64,000 nucleotides of DNA from NCBI GenBank assembly GCA_014898425.1, contig RCSZ01000008.1:2181501-2245500 (forward strand), in the 5' to 3' direction. The stretch comes from Botryotinia globosa. Its lineage: Eukaryota > Ascomycota > Leotiomycetes > Helotiales > Sclerotiniaceae. The notes under the pieces were generated by a model that saw only the letters and a program-made list of their open reading frames with translations, searched no databases and had not been told where the DNA came from. Shown piece by piece: positions 37,745 to 48,835 of this stretch. The first letter of the stretch is position 1. Each line of letters opens with the position of its first letter. A program made the position numbers and the translations under genes.

Positions 37745-37984
37745 TATAAAAGAGTAGAAGATAGTAGAATTATAAAATAATTCTTTATATATATTATAAG
37801 AAAATTATTGTAATATATTGCTTTAAATAAAGGAAAGAAGAGGGAAATTTTATATAATGTTTTATAAGATATATTAGAAGTTTAGTGGGTGGGAACTAAT
37901 TGTTCTTTCTAAACTACAAGGAAAAGGGCTATAAATACTAGCTACAGAAGTGGACCACGTGACCAGCACAAAGATTCGCTCACA
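37745..37984 (-). repeat. Right LTR (5' LTR) of nested element
   Basis: 240 bp. The last 100 bases (about 37880-37984) are the least mutated stretch of the island, with GTGGACCACGTGACCAGCAC and a TATA-like CTATAAATAC at about 37930, a candidate promoter element of the original LTR. Confidence 0.9.
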
Positions 37985-38082
37985 ATAGTTGATTGAATAT
38001 ATACTTATATAATATCCTATAAATAGATTTGAATATATTTATTTAATATTTATAGAATAATAGTAAATACAAGAATAATATA

Positions 38083-38358
38083 TTAGCTGATATATTGAAT
38101 AATGGATAATTGTATTAAAACAATAGTTTTATTTTCATTTTGATATATCTGAATTATTAGTTGTAATTTTGTATATATTCTATCAATACCCTCTTTTTTT
38201 ATTTTATTAATAAAATATAATTTGAAAAATCTTATTCCAAATAGAATATTGTTTTTTGAGATAATCTTGAAAACTCTATTCTTTATTAGTTTATCAATTT
38301 TCTTGTATTGCAATTCTATATATCTCATAGATATATTATCTTGTAAAAATATAATCAA
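38083..38358 (-). pseudogene. Copia reverse transcriptase N-terminal remnant, cut by the nested insertion
   Basis: A 91-codon open fragment. It keeps FKLYFINKIKKEGIDRIYTK followed by LQLIIQIYQNENKTIVLIQL, matching the copia RT start where intact elements read K-S-R-L-V-x-Q-x-Y-x-D-E and then TQSPTIQR. About 95 bp further on, the frame meets the nested element's LTR; the rest of RT should continue at 27270 and below. Confidence 0.7.
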
Positions 38359-38715
38359 TTATAATAGTTTTATAATATATTCTTTATTAATATCTTTTAT
38401 ATTAATCATTTTAATCAAATTGCTTTTTATATAATAATATAATTGTATATCTAATTGTATTATTAATAATAATATTTGGAATTGTAATATCTTTATATAT
38501 AATATATCAACAATTATAATATTATTATTGTTATTATTTGTATAATTATCCTTTAGTTTTATTTCTTTAGGTTCTATATAAAAAGATTATATAAATATAG
38601 ATTGGAATTTAGTTAATTTATTGAAAAGTTTTATCTTGTATATCTCTCTATCTGTTTCAATCAGAATATACAATTTAATTTATTTATTTAATATATTATT
38701 ATCTTTTTCCTTTTT

Positions 38716-39198
38716 TTATATTAAAATTTCTAAATTTAATAATAAAATAAAAATAGATATTATAAATAATCTATTCCTTAGTTTCAATACCTTTGTGATT
38801 TGTTTTTTAATTTGAATATAATGTACTTTTATTATAACTTTCTTTATAACTTTTATATATTGAATAATTATTGTAATTGATGAATTAATATTATTTAATC
38901 TGGGATATATCTCATAAATCAGTAATATAGGAATAAGTCCATTTAACCCTACTATATTATTCACAACTTTCACTATTATTTGAAAAATCATTATTTTAAT
39001 TAGATTATTGTTTTCAAGTTTTTTCATTAAAATCTTATATGTGTGATGTAATAAATAATAATATCTTTTGATAATGCCTATAGAGTTATATACTTTGATA
39101 GGTATACTTTTGATGGTGATTAATATAAATTTTATATTTTGAATGAATTTTTTACTCACAAAATTCTTTTTAATATTGTGAATAATATAATCTAACAA
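38716..39198 (-). pseudogene. Copia integrase remnant
   Basis: A 160-codon open fragment, the longest in the island. It retains YNSIGIIKRYYYLLHHTYKI, which corresponds to the H-N-S-x-G-x-x-E-R-Y-H segment of copia integrase with the catalytic Glu changed to Lys and His to Tyr, then VVNNIVGLNGLIPILLIYEIYPR and a helical tail. Open length reflects the low GC content rather than selection. Confidence 0.72.
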
Positions 39199-42097
39199 TT
39201 CAATATATACATCAATTTAGTATTTTCTGAAATTATTGAATATATACTTAATAAAAATATTTTCAAAAAATCAAACTGTTTAATAGTATATTACTTTATT
39301 AATAATATATAGAACTAGATTGTCTATAATATATATAATATTAATATAAATAGTATAATTGAATTTAATATTTTCTAATAAAATAAATTTGAAATATTCT
39401 AATGATTTATTATACATTTGATAATATTTGCAATATTTAATAAAATATTTAATAATATTATTATTTTTATTATAATTTGTTTGTTATAATATATTATAAA
39501 AACATTATGCTAATAAATAATCAAATCGTTAATATAAATATTATAACTCTATAATTATTAAATAACAATTGTTTTAATAAATCAATTTTTGAATAAATTA
39601 ATTCATATTCACTTTCTATATTAAAAACATATACCCATATCTTCTAATAATAGAATATTCATTTTTTAAAATAATAAACTAATTAATAATATTATTATAA
39701 AATGTTTTAAAACGATTTATATCTTCAAAACTTAATAGAAATAAAATATCAATATTTATAATATAGAAATCGATATCTCCAAATAATATAATAATTTGAA
39801 ATAATTCTATTGATATTACAATTTTCTTTTTGAAATATATATTTACAGTTTTTATTATTAATGGATTATATTTAATTGAGTAGATTTGTTTTTATACATA
39901 ATATTATTTAATTTCAATTGTAAATTTCTTTATATATATTGTATTAATATATATACTGAAGAATTCTTTATTTATATAATTTATATAAAAGATATTTATT
40001 GTATTTTTTATAGATAAAATAATTTCAATAAAGTTTCTAATTATTATATATAATATTATATTAAATAATAATTAATTAAATACTTCCTGATTATTGATAG
40101 ACTCGAAATTCATAAAAAATGTTTTATTTATATTGTTTTCAATATTGAGGTTCGCAAAAAACAAGCTTATTTCGATTTTTGAATTAAACTCTATATTGAT
40201 AACCTTTTCTTTATATTCGATTATCTATTGATTATAATATTTGTTAAATGTGTTGTTATTATTATCTTTGATCTTCTTTTTGTATTTGTATTTGTTTTTG
40301 TTTTGTTTTTTTTTAGAGTGTTTTATTAATCAATATCCTTTTTTTTTGTATATCTAATAATAATTATATTAATTAGAAAAACCTGAATATTGTTGTTTAT
40401 TGTATAAATTGTTTTTGAAATTATTACTATTCCTAAAATCCTTGAAACCGCTTTGATTATTGTTATAATTATTATTATTGTGGAATTTCCTATTAATAAA
40501 TAATATTATATCTTCTTTATTTTTATATAATTTCTTTTATATATTAATAAATTGTTATAATTGATTAATTAAACCAGATATCTTTTTCTTAGGATTAAAA
40601 CAAACTAGATTGTATGCCTTTATATCTTTATAAGTAAATATAAGTTTATTATAAAAATAGAATATCTATTATATAGTAAAATTGAATTGATATTATAACA
40701 TATATAATTGCTTGATTATAATTATAAAATATTTATTAAATGATTTGTTTTTATATTCTTTTCTGATTGATTTTAAAATAATATTATTCCATTTCAATAA
40801 TATATTTCATTGATATTTATCTTTTTTAAAATTATTCTATATATAGATATAAAGCTTTTTGAATATCAATAATAGAAAGCTATAATTAATATAAAAAAAC
40901 TAAAATATACTCTCTTTAAATATAATTAGAAATATTTTATAATATATATTTATAAATATCTTTATATATTGTGAAATTTCATAAAATATCAAAAGTTTGA
41001 AATTGAAATTGTTATTATTTCTACTATATTTCTTATTGTTGGTATAGAATTTCGATAAACTAATAAGAGATTATATATTGAAATATAATATTAATATTTT
41101 ATTCTTTCAGGATTTATAATCTTTATTGTTTTTATTATTATCATCATCCCCATCATTAGGGTTTTCTATATCTTCATTTTTATTGTACTTATTTTTATTG
41201 TTTTTATTTATATATTTAAAATCGTTTTTAATAAATTTACAAATAATTCTGGATTTGAACTTGGGTTTTTTGATATTAATATTTTTTAAAGTTTCTTGAA
41301 TTTATGTTTTTATTTATTTATTAATAATAGTTTTACAAGATTATTCAAATAAAACTGTAAATACTTTAATATCTATTTTTAATAAATATATTTTTTGAGT
41401 ATATAATATTATATATAGTTTTTATATATAAATCTAATAGATTTTTATAAATTGTATAATTATGAATATTCTGAAATTATAATAAAAAATCTCTATTAAA
41501 TTATTATTATTGATATCTTTATAATTATATTATTTATATTTGAATTTGATATATTTGATAAGTTTTTTATTATTAATAATAATAACTCTTTTATTATCTA
41601 ACATTATTTTTAATAAATTAAGCTATTCCTTGTATTTTTTCTTTTTTTTCTTTATATATATATTTTTATTAATAATATTCATAATAATTAGAATAATATC
41701 GCTTTCCGATATAATTATATATATAAATAAAAGTATTTCGAAAGTTATTATAAATATATATATATTTATATATATATAAGAATCTTTTATAGATATAAAA
41801 AGTAAATAAAAATCTTTGTTTTTATTTAGTACAATATATAATATAAAAATGAATATATAATAAATACAAAATCGATTTATTATATTTAATAAAATCAAAC
41901 TTTTTAAATATATCTTCCCAATATAATTATTTGGAATATACTTTCTAATACTACAAAAAGAAATAGTATACTATATTTAATATAATAATATTTTTTTTAT
42001 AATCTCTTTAGAATTTCTATTAATTCTGAATACTATATAAAAACATCTAATACTTTTAATAAAATCCAAGGCCTTAATTTATAATATCACTAATTAA

Positions 42098-42267
42098 TAT
42101 TGATATCAATTTAATTGATATAAGTGTAAATACTTAATTCTATATAATTGTATTCGTTTTTTATTATTCTTAACTATAGGAAGCTAGGTATTAAATATAT
42201 AGGGAAGTGTTAGCATGATGCTAGTTAATACAGTGCCCTCTTTGATCACATGATCGATGTCCCGACA
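42098..42267 (-). repeat. Right LTR (5' LTR) of copia element
   Basis: 170 bp. Its outer half (42190-42267) keeps near-normal composition, including AGCATGATGCTAGTTAATAC and GATCACATGATCGATGTCCC, whereas its inner half is AT-rich. This is the best surviving copy of the LTR end. Confidence 0.9.
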
Positions 42268-42872
42268 GATATAGTTAGCTTCACTAATGATTGTTATTTC
42301 AAATTTTGATTTATCTTCTCACGATTTCTCACGAGAAGAAATGTTTTTATTGATAATAAATTTGCACTGTTGATGCCATAGCCGATGGATGTATCGCGCA
42401 CAAAGTGACAAAGACAAATGATCTTGACTCGGCGTCCAAGTGACTATTAGTTTTCAAGACCATCGTGTATGAGACTTTCAATCTCTAGATCTTTGGCCAG
42501 GTGTTTAGCGAGATTCCTTTCAAGTGTTGCTTCATCAGATTATGGAAGAGCAGAACCTCTTATTTTGGAATTTTGAAATCGAGTCAATGATCTTGGCTCA
42601 CCCTATTCACCACTTCCCACCCGAGCTGAGATCACATATATTTATGGTACGTCGCCAATCTACACTATCACAGTAGCCACAGTTATATGTGGAAAAATAT
42701 ATTCACTAACTTGGTGGTATCCTGAACCACCCATAGGAAAAATGTCTTTACCCCGCACCACCACAAAACCCACCATTTCGAAAAATGAAACCAGAAAATC
42801 TACCTGAAAGCAATGCATCATATCGTATATCATTAACATAAGCAAAATAGAGTTCCAAGCCTCTCAAGAAGA
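42268..42872. other. Junction between transposon island and NLR gene
   Basis: The 605 bp between the copia LTR and the stop codon of the NLR-type gene. Composition returns to normal within about 20 bp of the LTR. It probably contains the NLR 3' UTR; no gene is seen. Confidence 0.5.
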
Positions 42873-45800
42873 TCAACAAACTGCAACGGCATCGCCCATT
42901 CTCTCCATTCCCTTCAACCTCTTCAAGACTCCCCGACTCCAAACCGTGTGCTTATGCTCATCCCCCAGCACCCTAAATTGCACTTCCCACGCTCTTTCAT
43001 GCCACTCGATTGCCTTTGCCCTGCATTTAAAATCTCCACTTTGCATACCCATCTCCTCCCACACTATCCCAATATCATTCATCGTCCACAATGTATCCGG
43101 ATTATCATTTCCCAATACTCGGACTCTTCTCTCATACATATCTTCCATGATTTCTAATGCTTCTTCAAATTTTCCCTGCGCTTTCAATACTTTCGCGATA
43201 TCTGATCTCGTTCGAATGGGATGCGGGTGGTCTTCCCCCATTAACGTAATTTGGCCGTTGAGTGCAAGCTGATGGAGAGCGAGCGCTTCGGGGTAACGTC
43301 CTTGGAAGCGATAGCAGCGAGCGAGGGTATTTAGGGTCCATATTATCTGCAAGTCCGTCTCGGGAAGAGATTGACGCAGAATATTGAGGGCGCGGAGATG
43401 GTATTGTTCGGACTCGGGGTATCTCTCAAGGTGTCGCGTTTCCCGACCCAATTCATTTAGTGTTAATGCAAGATCGAGATGATCGGGAGGAAGATACTTC
43501 TCCTGGATGGCTAAAGCCTTTAACTGCGTGCGCAAAGCAAGATCAGTAAGATTCTTTTGGTCATACATTATCCCAAGACTATTTAGGAGCCAGGTGGTCC
43601 GGACAGACTCTGGCGAGGGATCCCCTGGTGGTCCATGAGTAAGAGCCTTTTCGAACATATCAATTGCATCGTCGACTTTTCCTGCCATTGTGAAAGCCCG
43701 TGCCAGATCCCGGACAATGAGATCGCGCTCAAAATTTGAGATAGATTCTACTTGGTCGAGGTCCAGTTGATCTAGTTCAATCAATGCTCGTTGTATATCA
43801 GCTAAATCCTCCGCAGCAAAAGTGGTGGTTGAGCTCTCTTTGCGATTCTTCCAATCATTTACTTGTTTTTGATACTTTGCTATACGTTGTAAGGGAAATG
43901 ACTGTCTGTTCGAAAGAAGAAAACGCAAGATCCATGTCGATCGCGCTAAAGACGAATCCGCAAACGTGTTATATTTTTGGCATAGATTCTCTCCAAATGA
44001 CGCTGACGATAGATGGTGGCACCAACTTTCTGTAGAATATCTCGCCAATGGATATTGAAGGTCATCAACTTTCGTGTTATGTACAACATCTGGTAGTGAA
44101 AGGCTTGCTAGTAACACTTCAGCAATAGTCTGGTGTGCGTGAGGCTCGGTCATGAGAAATTGCGTTGCTTTCGCCGACATTGAGTCGAAACCATGAGACT
44201 TCCATAGGAACTCGCGAACTGATGCATGAACTGGGTGGAATGTCTCCCTCTCTGCTCTATACTCAATCAAAGGAGCACATATATCGAGTACGGCATCCTT
44301 AAAGGGCCGTTGATCTTCTATAAACACCTCCCTTGTCTCATCCCAAGACAGAGCACACTGGAGCTCTTTCCAAGACAGTGGTCTTGTTGTGCAACAAACC
44401 CACAGAAGAATTCTACGAGCAAGATCCCGTCTTCGAATACTTTGCGAACCCAATCTCTCGAGTATCTGACCATAGAATCCGTTGAGTCCCTCGGGTATTC
44501 TTTCAATGGCATCCAAAACACTCTGTGAATCAATTGCTTCGGCTAGACTTTGGATTCCCAGAGAAGCATATAAAAACATACCACCAGAAGCATTCGAAAG
44601 TTTTGAGAATGCCTGATCTTGTGCTCCTGTACCTTTCCCGGGTAGATTGTCTAATGATTTTGTCAAAAAGTTGTCAATATCTGGCTGTACCAACGAAGGT
44701 TCCAGCTCTATCGTTGCGCACGGCACTTTCTCCAGCCCAAATGCAATAGTAGGGAGATTGCGAGAAAATAGCGCTAGGTGAACATTGGGGGAGCATATTG
44801 CAATATCCGCAAATGTTTTTGTAAAATCGCCTGGATCACTGCATTCATCCACCCCATCAATGATAATGTAACAAGAGGGAAAATCTTGTACCACGTGTTT
44901 GATGACGGAGATAATATCGTCTGCGGTTGATAAATGCCGTCTTCCATACTTCCTCGCTCGTTCATACGCTTCGTTGACTTCGCTTGGAAATTCATGCAGT
45001 GGTACAATCAACTGTGCTAAAATTGATCCGAGGATCTCTAACGTCGATCTTCTTCTGGCGTCCCCAGAATCGCAGTAAAAGTAAGCTACGGAGCCTATTT
45101 TATTCTCCGACCCTTCTAAACTTTTTTCGAATTTAAGTTGAAGATGCTCAATAGCAGTAGTGCTTAGCACCGTTTTGCCTGATCCCGGCCGGCCATGAAT
45201 CCATAATATCGAACGATCAGTCGAAGTTTCGGTGCAGCGTCTCCAGCTCCGGAATCTTGGATCGTCTTGCAGCCACATTCCGGTTCCTGGTGAGCGTCTC
45301 TTCAGAGCTCGGTAATAATCTTCTCGAGAGTCAACCTGGGTTAACCATTTTAATATTGCATCTTTGGTGTCTATTTGTGCTCGTCAGCGGATTGTTATAG
45401 GAAGTGTAGGAAGTCCAATGAAAGGTAGGTGTGGGTAAACAGCTCGACTCACGATACGTATCTCGACTATCTACTCGGTTTGCGAGATCTACATTGTCTA
45501 GAGCAATAGTTCCAACCAATTCTTGAATTTTCTTAGTCGAGACATCCATCCTGGCTCGGTGCGCAAGAGTAATTTCATCATTGAAAACCCGAGTATATCT
45601 TTCGATATGTTCTAAATTATCTTTAAACTCTGCGTCGAAAGATCTTCTCATGTTCTTGAAGAAGACCTTCAATGCTAACACTTTGTCAGAACCGGGTAGA
45701 AGAAATCAGGGGACGTTGTACTAACAGCTAACAGAAACCGACTTTCGTATCTTCTCTAGAAAGAGATAAATTTCATCATATAAATCCGACAACGCATTTC

Positions 45801-46308
45801 TCACACGGACTTCCGTCGCAAACATCTTTTCATACTGACTTGATATAGAAAGAATGTCGCTAAGCTTCAACATAGCATTATCGATATAATAAAAATAAGT
45901 AGCCGAAGTCTGAGCAACCATTAAAACAGCTTTCAATGAACCCCACACTAGAGAGGCACTACTGGTCCCCTGAACCATCATATCTACAATAGGAGAGAAC
46001 CTCGTTAAAAAGTCTATTACCGGCTCAATTGTCTTCCCGACTTTCCGGTACCGAGACGATGCAAACCTGTGGCGTTCAAGCGCTCGTACTTCTCGCCATA
46101 CATCGTCAATGTTTATTGGCGGTTGTGCTACTATCATTGACGAACTAGTCGTTTCCATTTCTATCGCGAGGCTTGATGTGCCAAATGAAGGCGTGCTTAT
46201 CTTCAAGTCTTCTTGCCATTGGGGATTTGGATAGTCAGCTGACCTGTAAGACGGGACCCGGCTCGATTTTTCCACGTTTTCCGCTTGAGATTTCCGTAAT
46301 GAAGGCAT
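42873..46308 (-). CDS. NLR-type STAND NTPase: N-terminal helical domain - NACHT - TPR (1100 aa)
   Basis: Three exons: 45726-46308, 45453-45674 and 42873-45370. Introns are 45675-45725 (GTTAGT/TAG) and 45371-45452 (GTGAGT/TAG); the joints read SVSS-LKVFF and RDTY-H-TKDAILKWL. Residues ~60-270 form a helical domain with VWGSLKAVLMVAQ, like the DUF7708-type N-terminus of fungal STAND proteins. Next come the pre-NACHT element GTGMWLQDDPRFRSW, Walker A GRPGSGKT (~328-335) and Walker B YIIIDGVDEC (~440). The C-terminus (~815-1095) holds about six TPR repeats of kinesin-light-chain type (GDEHKHTVW, EEALEIMEDMYERR). Family role: ligand-triggered oligomeric sensor in non-self recognition or programmed cell death. 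The frame is open back to 46359 but only from TTG; the first ATG is at 46308. It is divergent from the SesB-like gene; ligand unknown. Confidence 0.9.
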
Positions 46309-46752
46309 TGTTCTGAAGTCTGTTATGAAGTTCGAAAATCGATGCAGTAATGTTTCCAATTGCCTGGTATCATCTCTTCTTTATCAAATCCCTCACCGAG
46401 CGTACATCGATACCACGAGTTGAGCACTGCCCTGGTGGCATGCCTTCATTCCACAGGGCGAACATTTCGGGCTGAGCGATAAGACATATGACTAGTCACA
46501 CAACGCCGAGGATGCATGGGTACATGTGAAGGATTCCGCATTGGGTCACAGCCCCCGAGAACCAAGTAAACCAAGTAAATGATCAGCTCGAGTATTCTCT
46601 CCACATTGAGCCTCATCATTGAAGTATACCTTGCAGCCTAGTCGAGGCACATTGACAGATCCCGCGTACGGAATACCTCAACAAATTGAATTTTCTATTT
46701 ACATAGTTTGCTATCTTTTCGCAAAAGTATAATCAAAAGCTTGTTTTTTCCA
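46309..46752. promoter_or_regulatory. Bidirectional promoter region between NLR and SesB-like genes
   Basis: The only 444 bp separating the two divergent start codons, so both promoters must lie here. No clear TATA box or palindromic operator is visible. Shared control is an inference from the arrangement. Confidence 0.45.
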
Positions 46753-48650
46753 ATGAGTCAAAATTCAGACGATGTTTCGTGCTGCGTATACACCGTCTCC
46801 GGTGATCGAAAAGAATATATTGTTGCCATTGAGAGCATTGTTCAAAAGTTCTTCGGTAAGCATGCGAAAGTAATTCGAAAAAAGTCTACTGTCAGTATCT
46901 GTCATAAAATGCTCAAGTAAACTGTGAATCTAACGTTTCACCATTAGTCCGGAGCGCAGAACTATGATTATGAAGTCCAACTACCAGGCAACGATGCCCC
47001 CAAACCTGAGGAACTACAGGTATTTAGCACGACATAAGTACTTTACATAAAACTAACAATCACAGAAAGTACATAATCTCTGTCGTATCAAAGTCCAAGC
47101 ATTATTGCGAGAACTCGATCCTTTACCAAAGTCAGACAAAGGAAAAGGGCTAGTGCAACCTCCAAATTCTGATTTAGAGAAAATCCCCCAACCACCTGCA
47201 AAAAAAGACAGACCAGATACGATTCGTATCAGGAACATACCCGTAACATACACGAGAGAAGTTGTTGAGATAATCGTGCAGAAGGAGTTTCGCAGCAAAC
47301 CCAAGATTCATAGTCTCGCACTTCATATGAGAGAACATCTTTGTGCTACCGTCACATTCCCAAAAGAAGAGTTTGGCTTTCCAACAGAGCAATTGCCAAA
47401 AGTGATCCTAGCACGCCAATCACGTTCAGATGCACCGGAGATACAATATGATGCGGACTTCCTGAACTTCACAACTTTGTATAATGCCAGTTCTGAGAGG
47501 TTGCAAGCTGATGTGGAGTAGGTACATATATCATTCACTAGAGTTGTTCTCATGACTGACACGAGCTGTAGTATCGTAGCTGTGGTGGGTCTTGGAACGC
47601 ACGCATTTGGGACTTTCCGATCCACAACTCCTGGTAGTCATGAAATGTGGTTGAGAGATTTCCTTCCGAAAGATATCCCAAACACCCGCATTCTCTTGTA
47701 TGGCTATCCGTCCACAGTTTCAGGAGGTCAGTCCATGGAAAAGGTCGAAGATATAGCGAGTACCTTCTTAAATAGGTTGACACTACTTCGCAGAAACACC
47801 TCGGTAGGTGGTATATCCCTTTCGCGCAAGCCGCTACAGACTGCTGCTGACACGAGTTATAGACACGAAATCGTCCCATAATCTTCATTGGCCAAAGTCT
47901 TGGAGGTCTGATAGTTCAGGAGGTAAGTCTCATCTCGGCTCTCTAGGTATAGGTGCTGATATCACGCTGTTTAGTCGCTTCTTAGAGCTGCAGATAGTCG
48001 CGATCCGTACGAGCGGGAGATTTTCGACTTCTGGCACGGACTCGTCGGCTTTGGTATCCCAATAGCAGGTCTTAACAATCCTTCTCTCATTGAAGCTGTA
48101 AAATCACAGCCAAACAAAGTTTTGATCGGCCAGTTATGTCGCGATCGTGAGAACGGGACTCCCTCTGCTTATCTCATCGAGTTAAAACACAGATTTGAGA
48201 GTTGCTGCAAGCGAAAAGAAAGGTCCTCTTCACATGCACCAGAAGTGTTGTATTTTTGGGAGAGGCATTATTCCCAGCCTCGAACAGTAAGAATTTCTTC
48301 GATGATGAATTTCGGATGACTAACAATGGAAATAGCGTAACGGGATCGTAGGCGAAAAAATTCTCATGGTAGAAGATAGTGCGACACCAGGTGCACGAAA
48401 TTTACCTCTAAACTCCGACCATTCTGGCATGGTAAAATACAGCAGGAGATCTGACCTACTTTACGAGGATGTTTCAAGCAATATAGATGGTATGGTCTGT
48501 AGCTTGGTAGAGCGGGGGAATGGTGTTCAATCCACCTCAGTAGATGAATCCTCCCAAATAAGAGGGGATAAAATTATCAATGGACCATCGGCTCCAAGGA
48601 GAAGAGGCACCTTTCTCTCCGAAGATGAGTTGGAGACAACATTAGCTTAG
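46753..48650 (+). CDS. SesB-like alpha/beta hydrolase with N-terminal extension (526 aa)
   Basis: Seven exons: 46753-46890, 46948-47019, 47066-47517, 47572-47803, 47863-47922, 47975-48286 and 48336-48650. All introns are GT-AG, 46-59 nt, and all joints stay in frame. Residues ~221-460 form the serine-hydrolase domain found in fungal SesB-type proteins and as N-terminal domain of some NLRs: IVAVVGLGTHAFGTF, MWLRDFLPKDIPNTRILLYGY, nucleophile elbow IFIGQSLGGL (Ser ~310), GFGIPIAGL and SDHSGMVKYS (His ~451). Residues ~122-170 (TIRIRNIPVTYTRE ... LCATVTF) form a small RRM-like fold also seen in such fungal proteins. There is no NACHT, WD40 or TPR part; the last 70 residues look disordered. The substrate is unknown (lipid or ester is inferred). 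It is divergent from the NLR gene and is probably a stand-alone effector or relative. Confidence 0.85.
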
Positions 48651-48835
48651 CACAACAACAAGAAACCATTATATATATAGGGAAGACTCAATTTATGAGG
48701 TGATCTTCACTAAGTAGAATCATAATATACAAAAGGTGTATGACCCCAGAAAATATATACACGGTGCACTGAATGCTACCAATTTCATCGCCTTCGCTTC
48801 GTTAATTATGAAAGATTATACATTATTCATTGTTA

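Larger units (their letters stand above)
27275..37984 (-). mobile_element. Nested Ty3/gypsy-like LTR retrotransposon, RIP-degraded (10.7 kb)
   Basis: Two 240-bp LTRs (27275-27514 and 37745-37984), gap-free to each other, begin TG/TA and end in CA/TA, with an exact ATAG duplication outside. Minus orientation is shown by a purine tract (AGAAAAAAA on the minus strand) abutting the left LTR and by the order of remnants: aspartic protease at 34.5-34.75 kb, then the integrase H2C2 zinc finger at 32.1-32.3 kb. That leaves about 3 kb for gag and 2.3 kb for RT/RNase H. Roughly 2.3 kb lies between the last pol-like fragment (29.85 kb) and the left LTR, making it longer than usual gypsy elements. Base composition is almost purely A and T; no intact gene survives. 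Confidence 0.87.
25808..42267 (-). mobile_element. Ty1/copia LTR retrotransposon, RIP-degraded, interrupted by a nested element
   Basis: Bounded by two 170-bp direct repeats (25808-25977 and 42098-42267) aligned without gaps. Read on the minus strand each LTR begins TGTCGGGACATC (or its mutated form) and ends in TATCAACA. Flanking 5-mers AATAT (left) and GATAT (right) differ by one G/A change, as expected for a target duplication altered by RIP. Without the nested insert the element is about 5.75 kb, normal for copia. On the minus strand, remnants read in copia order from right to left: integrase (39.2-38.7 kb), reverse transcriptase (38.4-38.1 kb), the insertion, then RNase H (26.5-26.2 kb). 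Near-total conversion of C:G to T:A and many stops show that it is dead. Confidence 0.9.

Noticed and set aside
26000..42000. Many open frames of 60-95 codons inside the AT-rich island
   Set aside because: Apart from the retrotransposon fragments listed, they consist of Ile, Asn, Lys, Tyr and Phe runs expected from AT-only DNA and match no domain.
46309..46430. Upstream exon for the NLR gene starting MYAR and spliced to the open frame at 46359
   Set aside because: The frame fits, but the intron would be only 33 nt, shorter than any other in the window; ATG 46308 is preferred.
48500..48545. tRNA-like string TAGCTTGGTAGAGC followed by GTGTTCAATCC
   Set aside because: It lies inside exon 7 of the SesB-like gene; no acceptor stem or anticodon arm can be formed around it.
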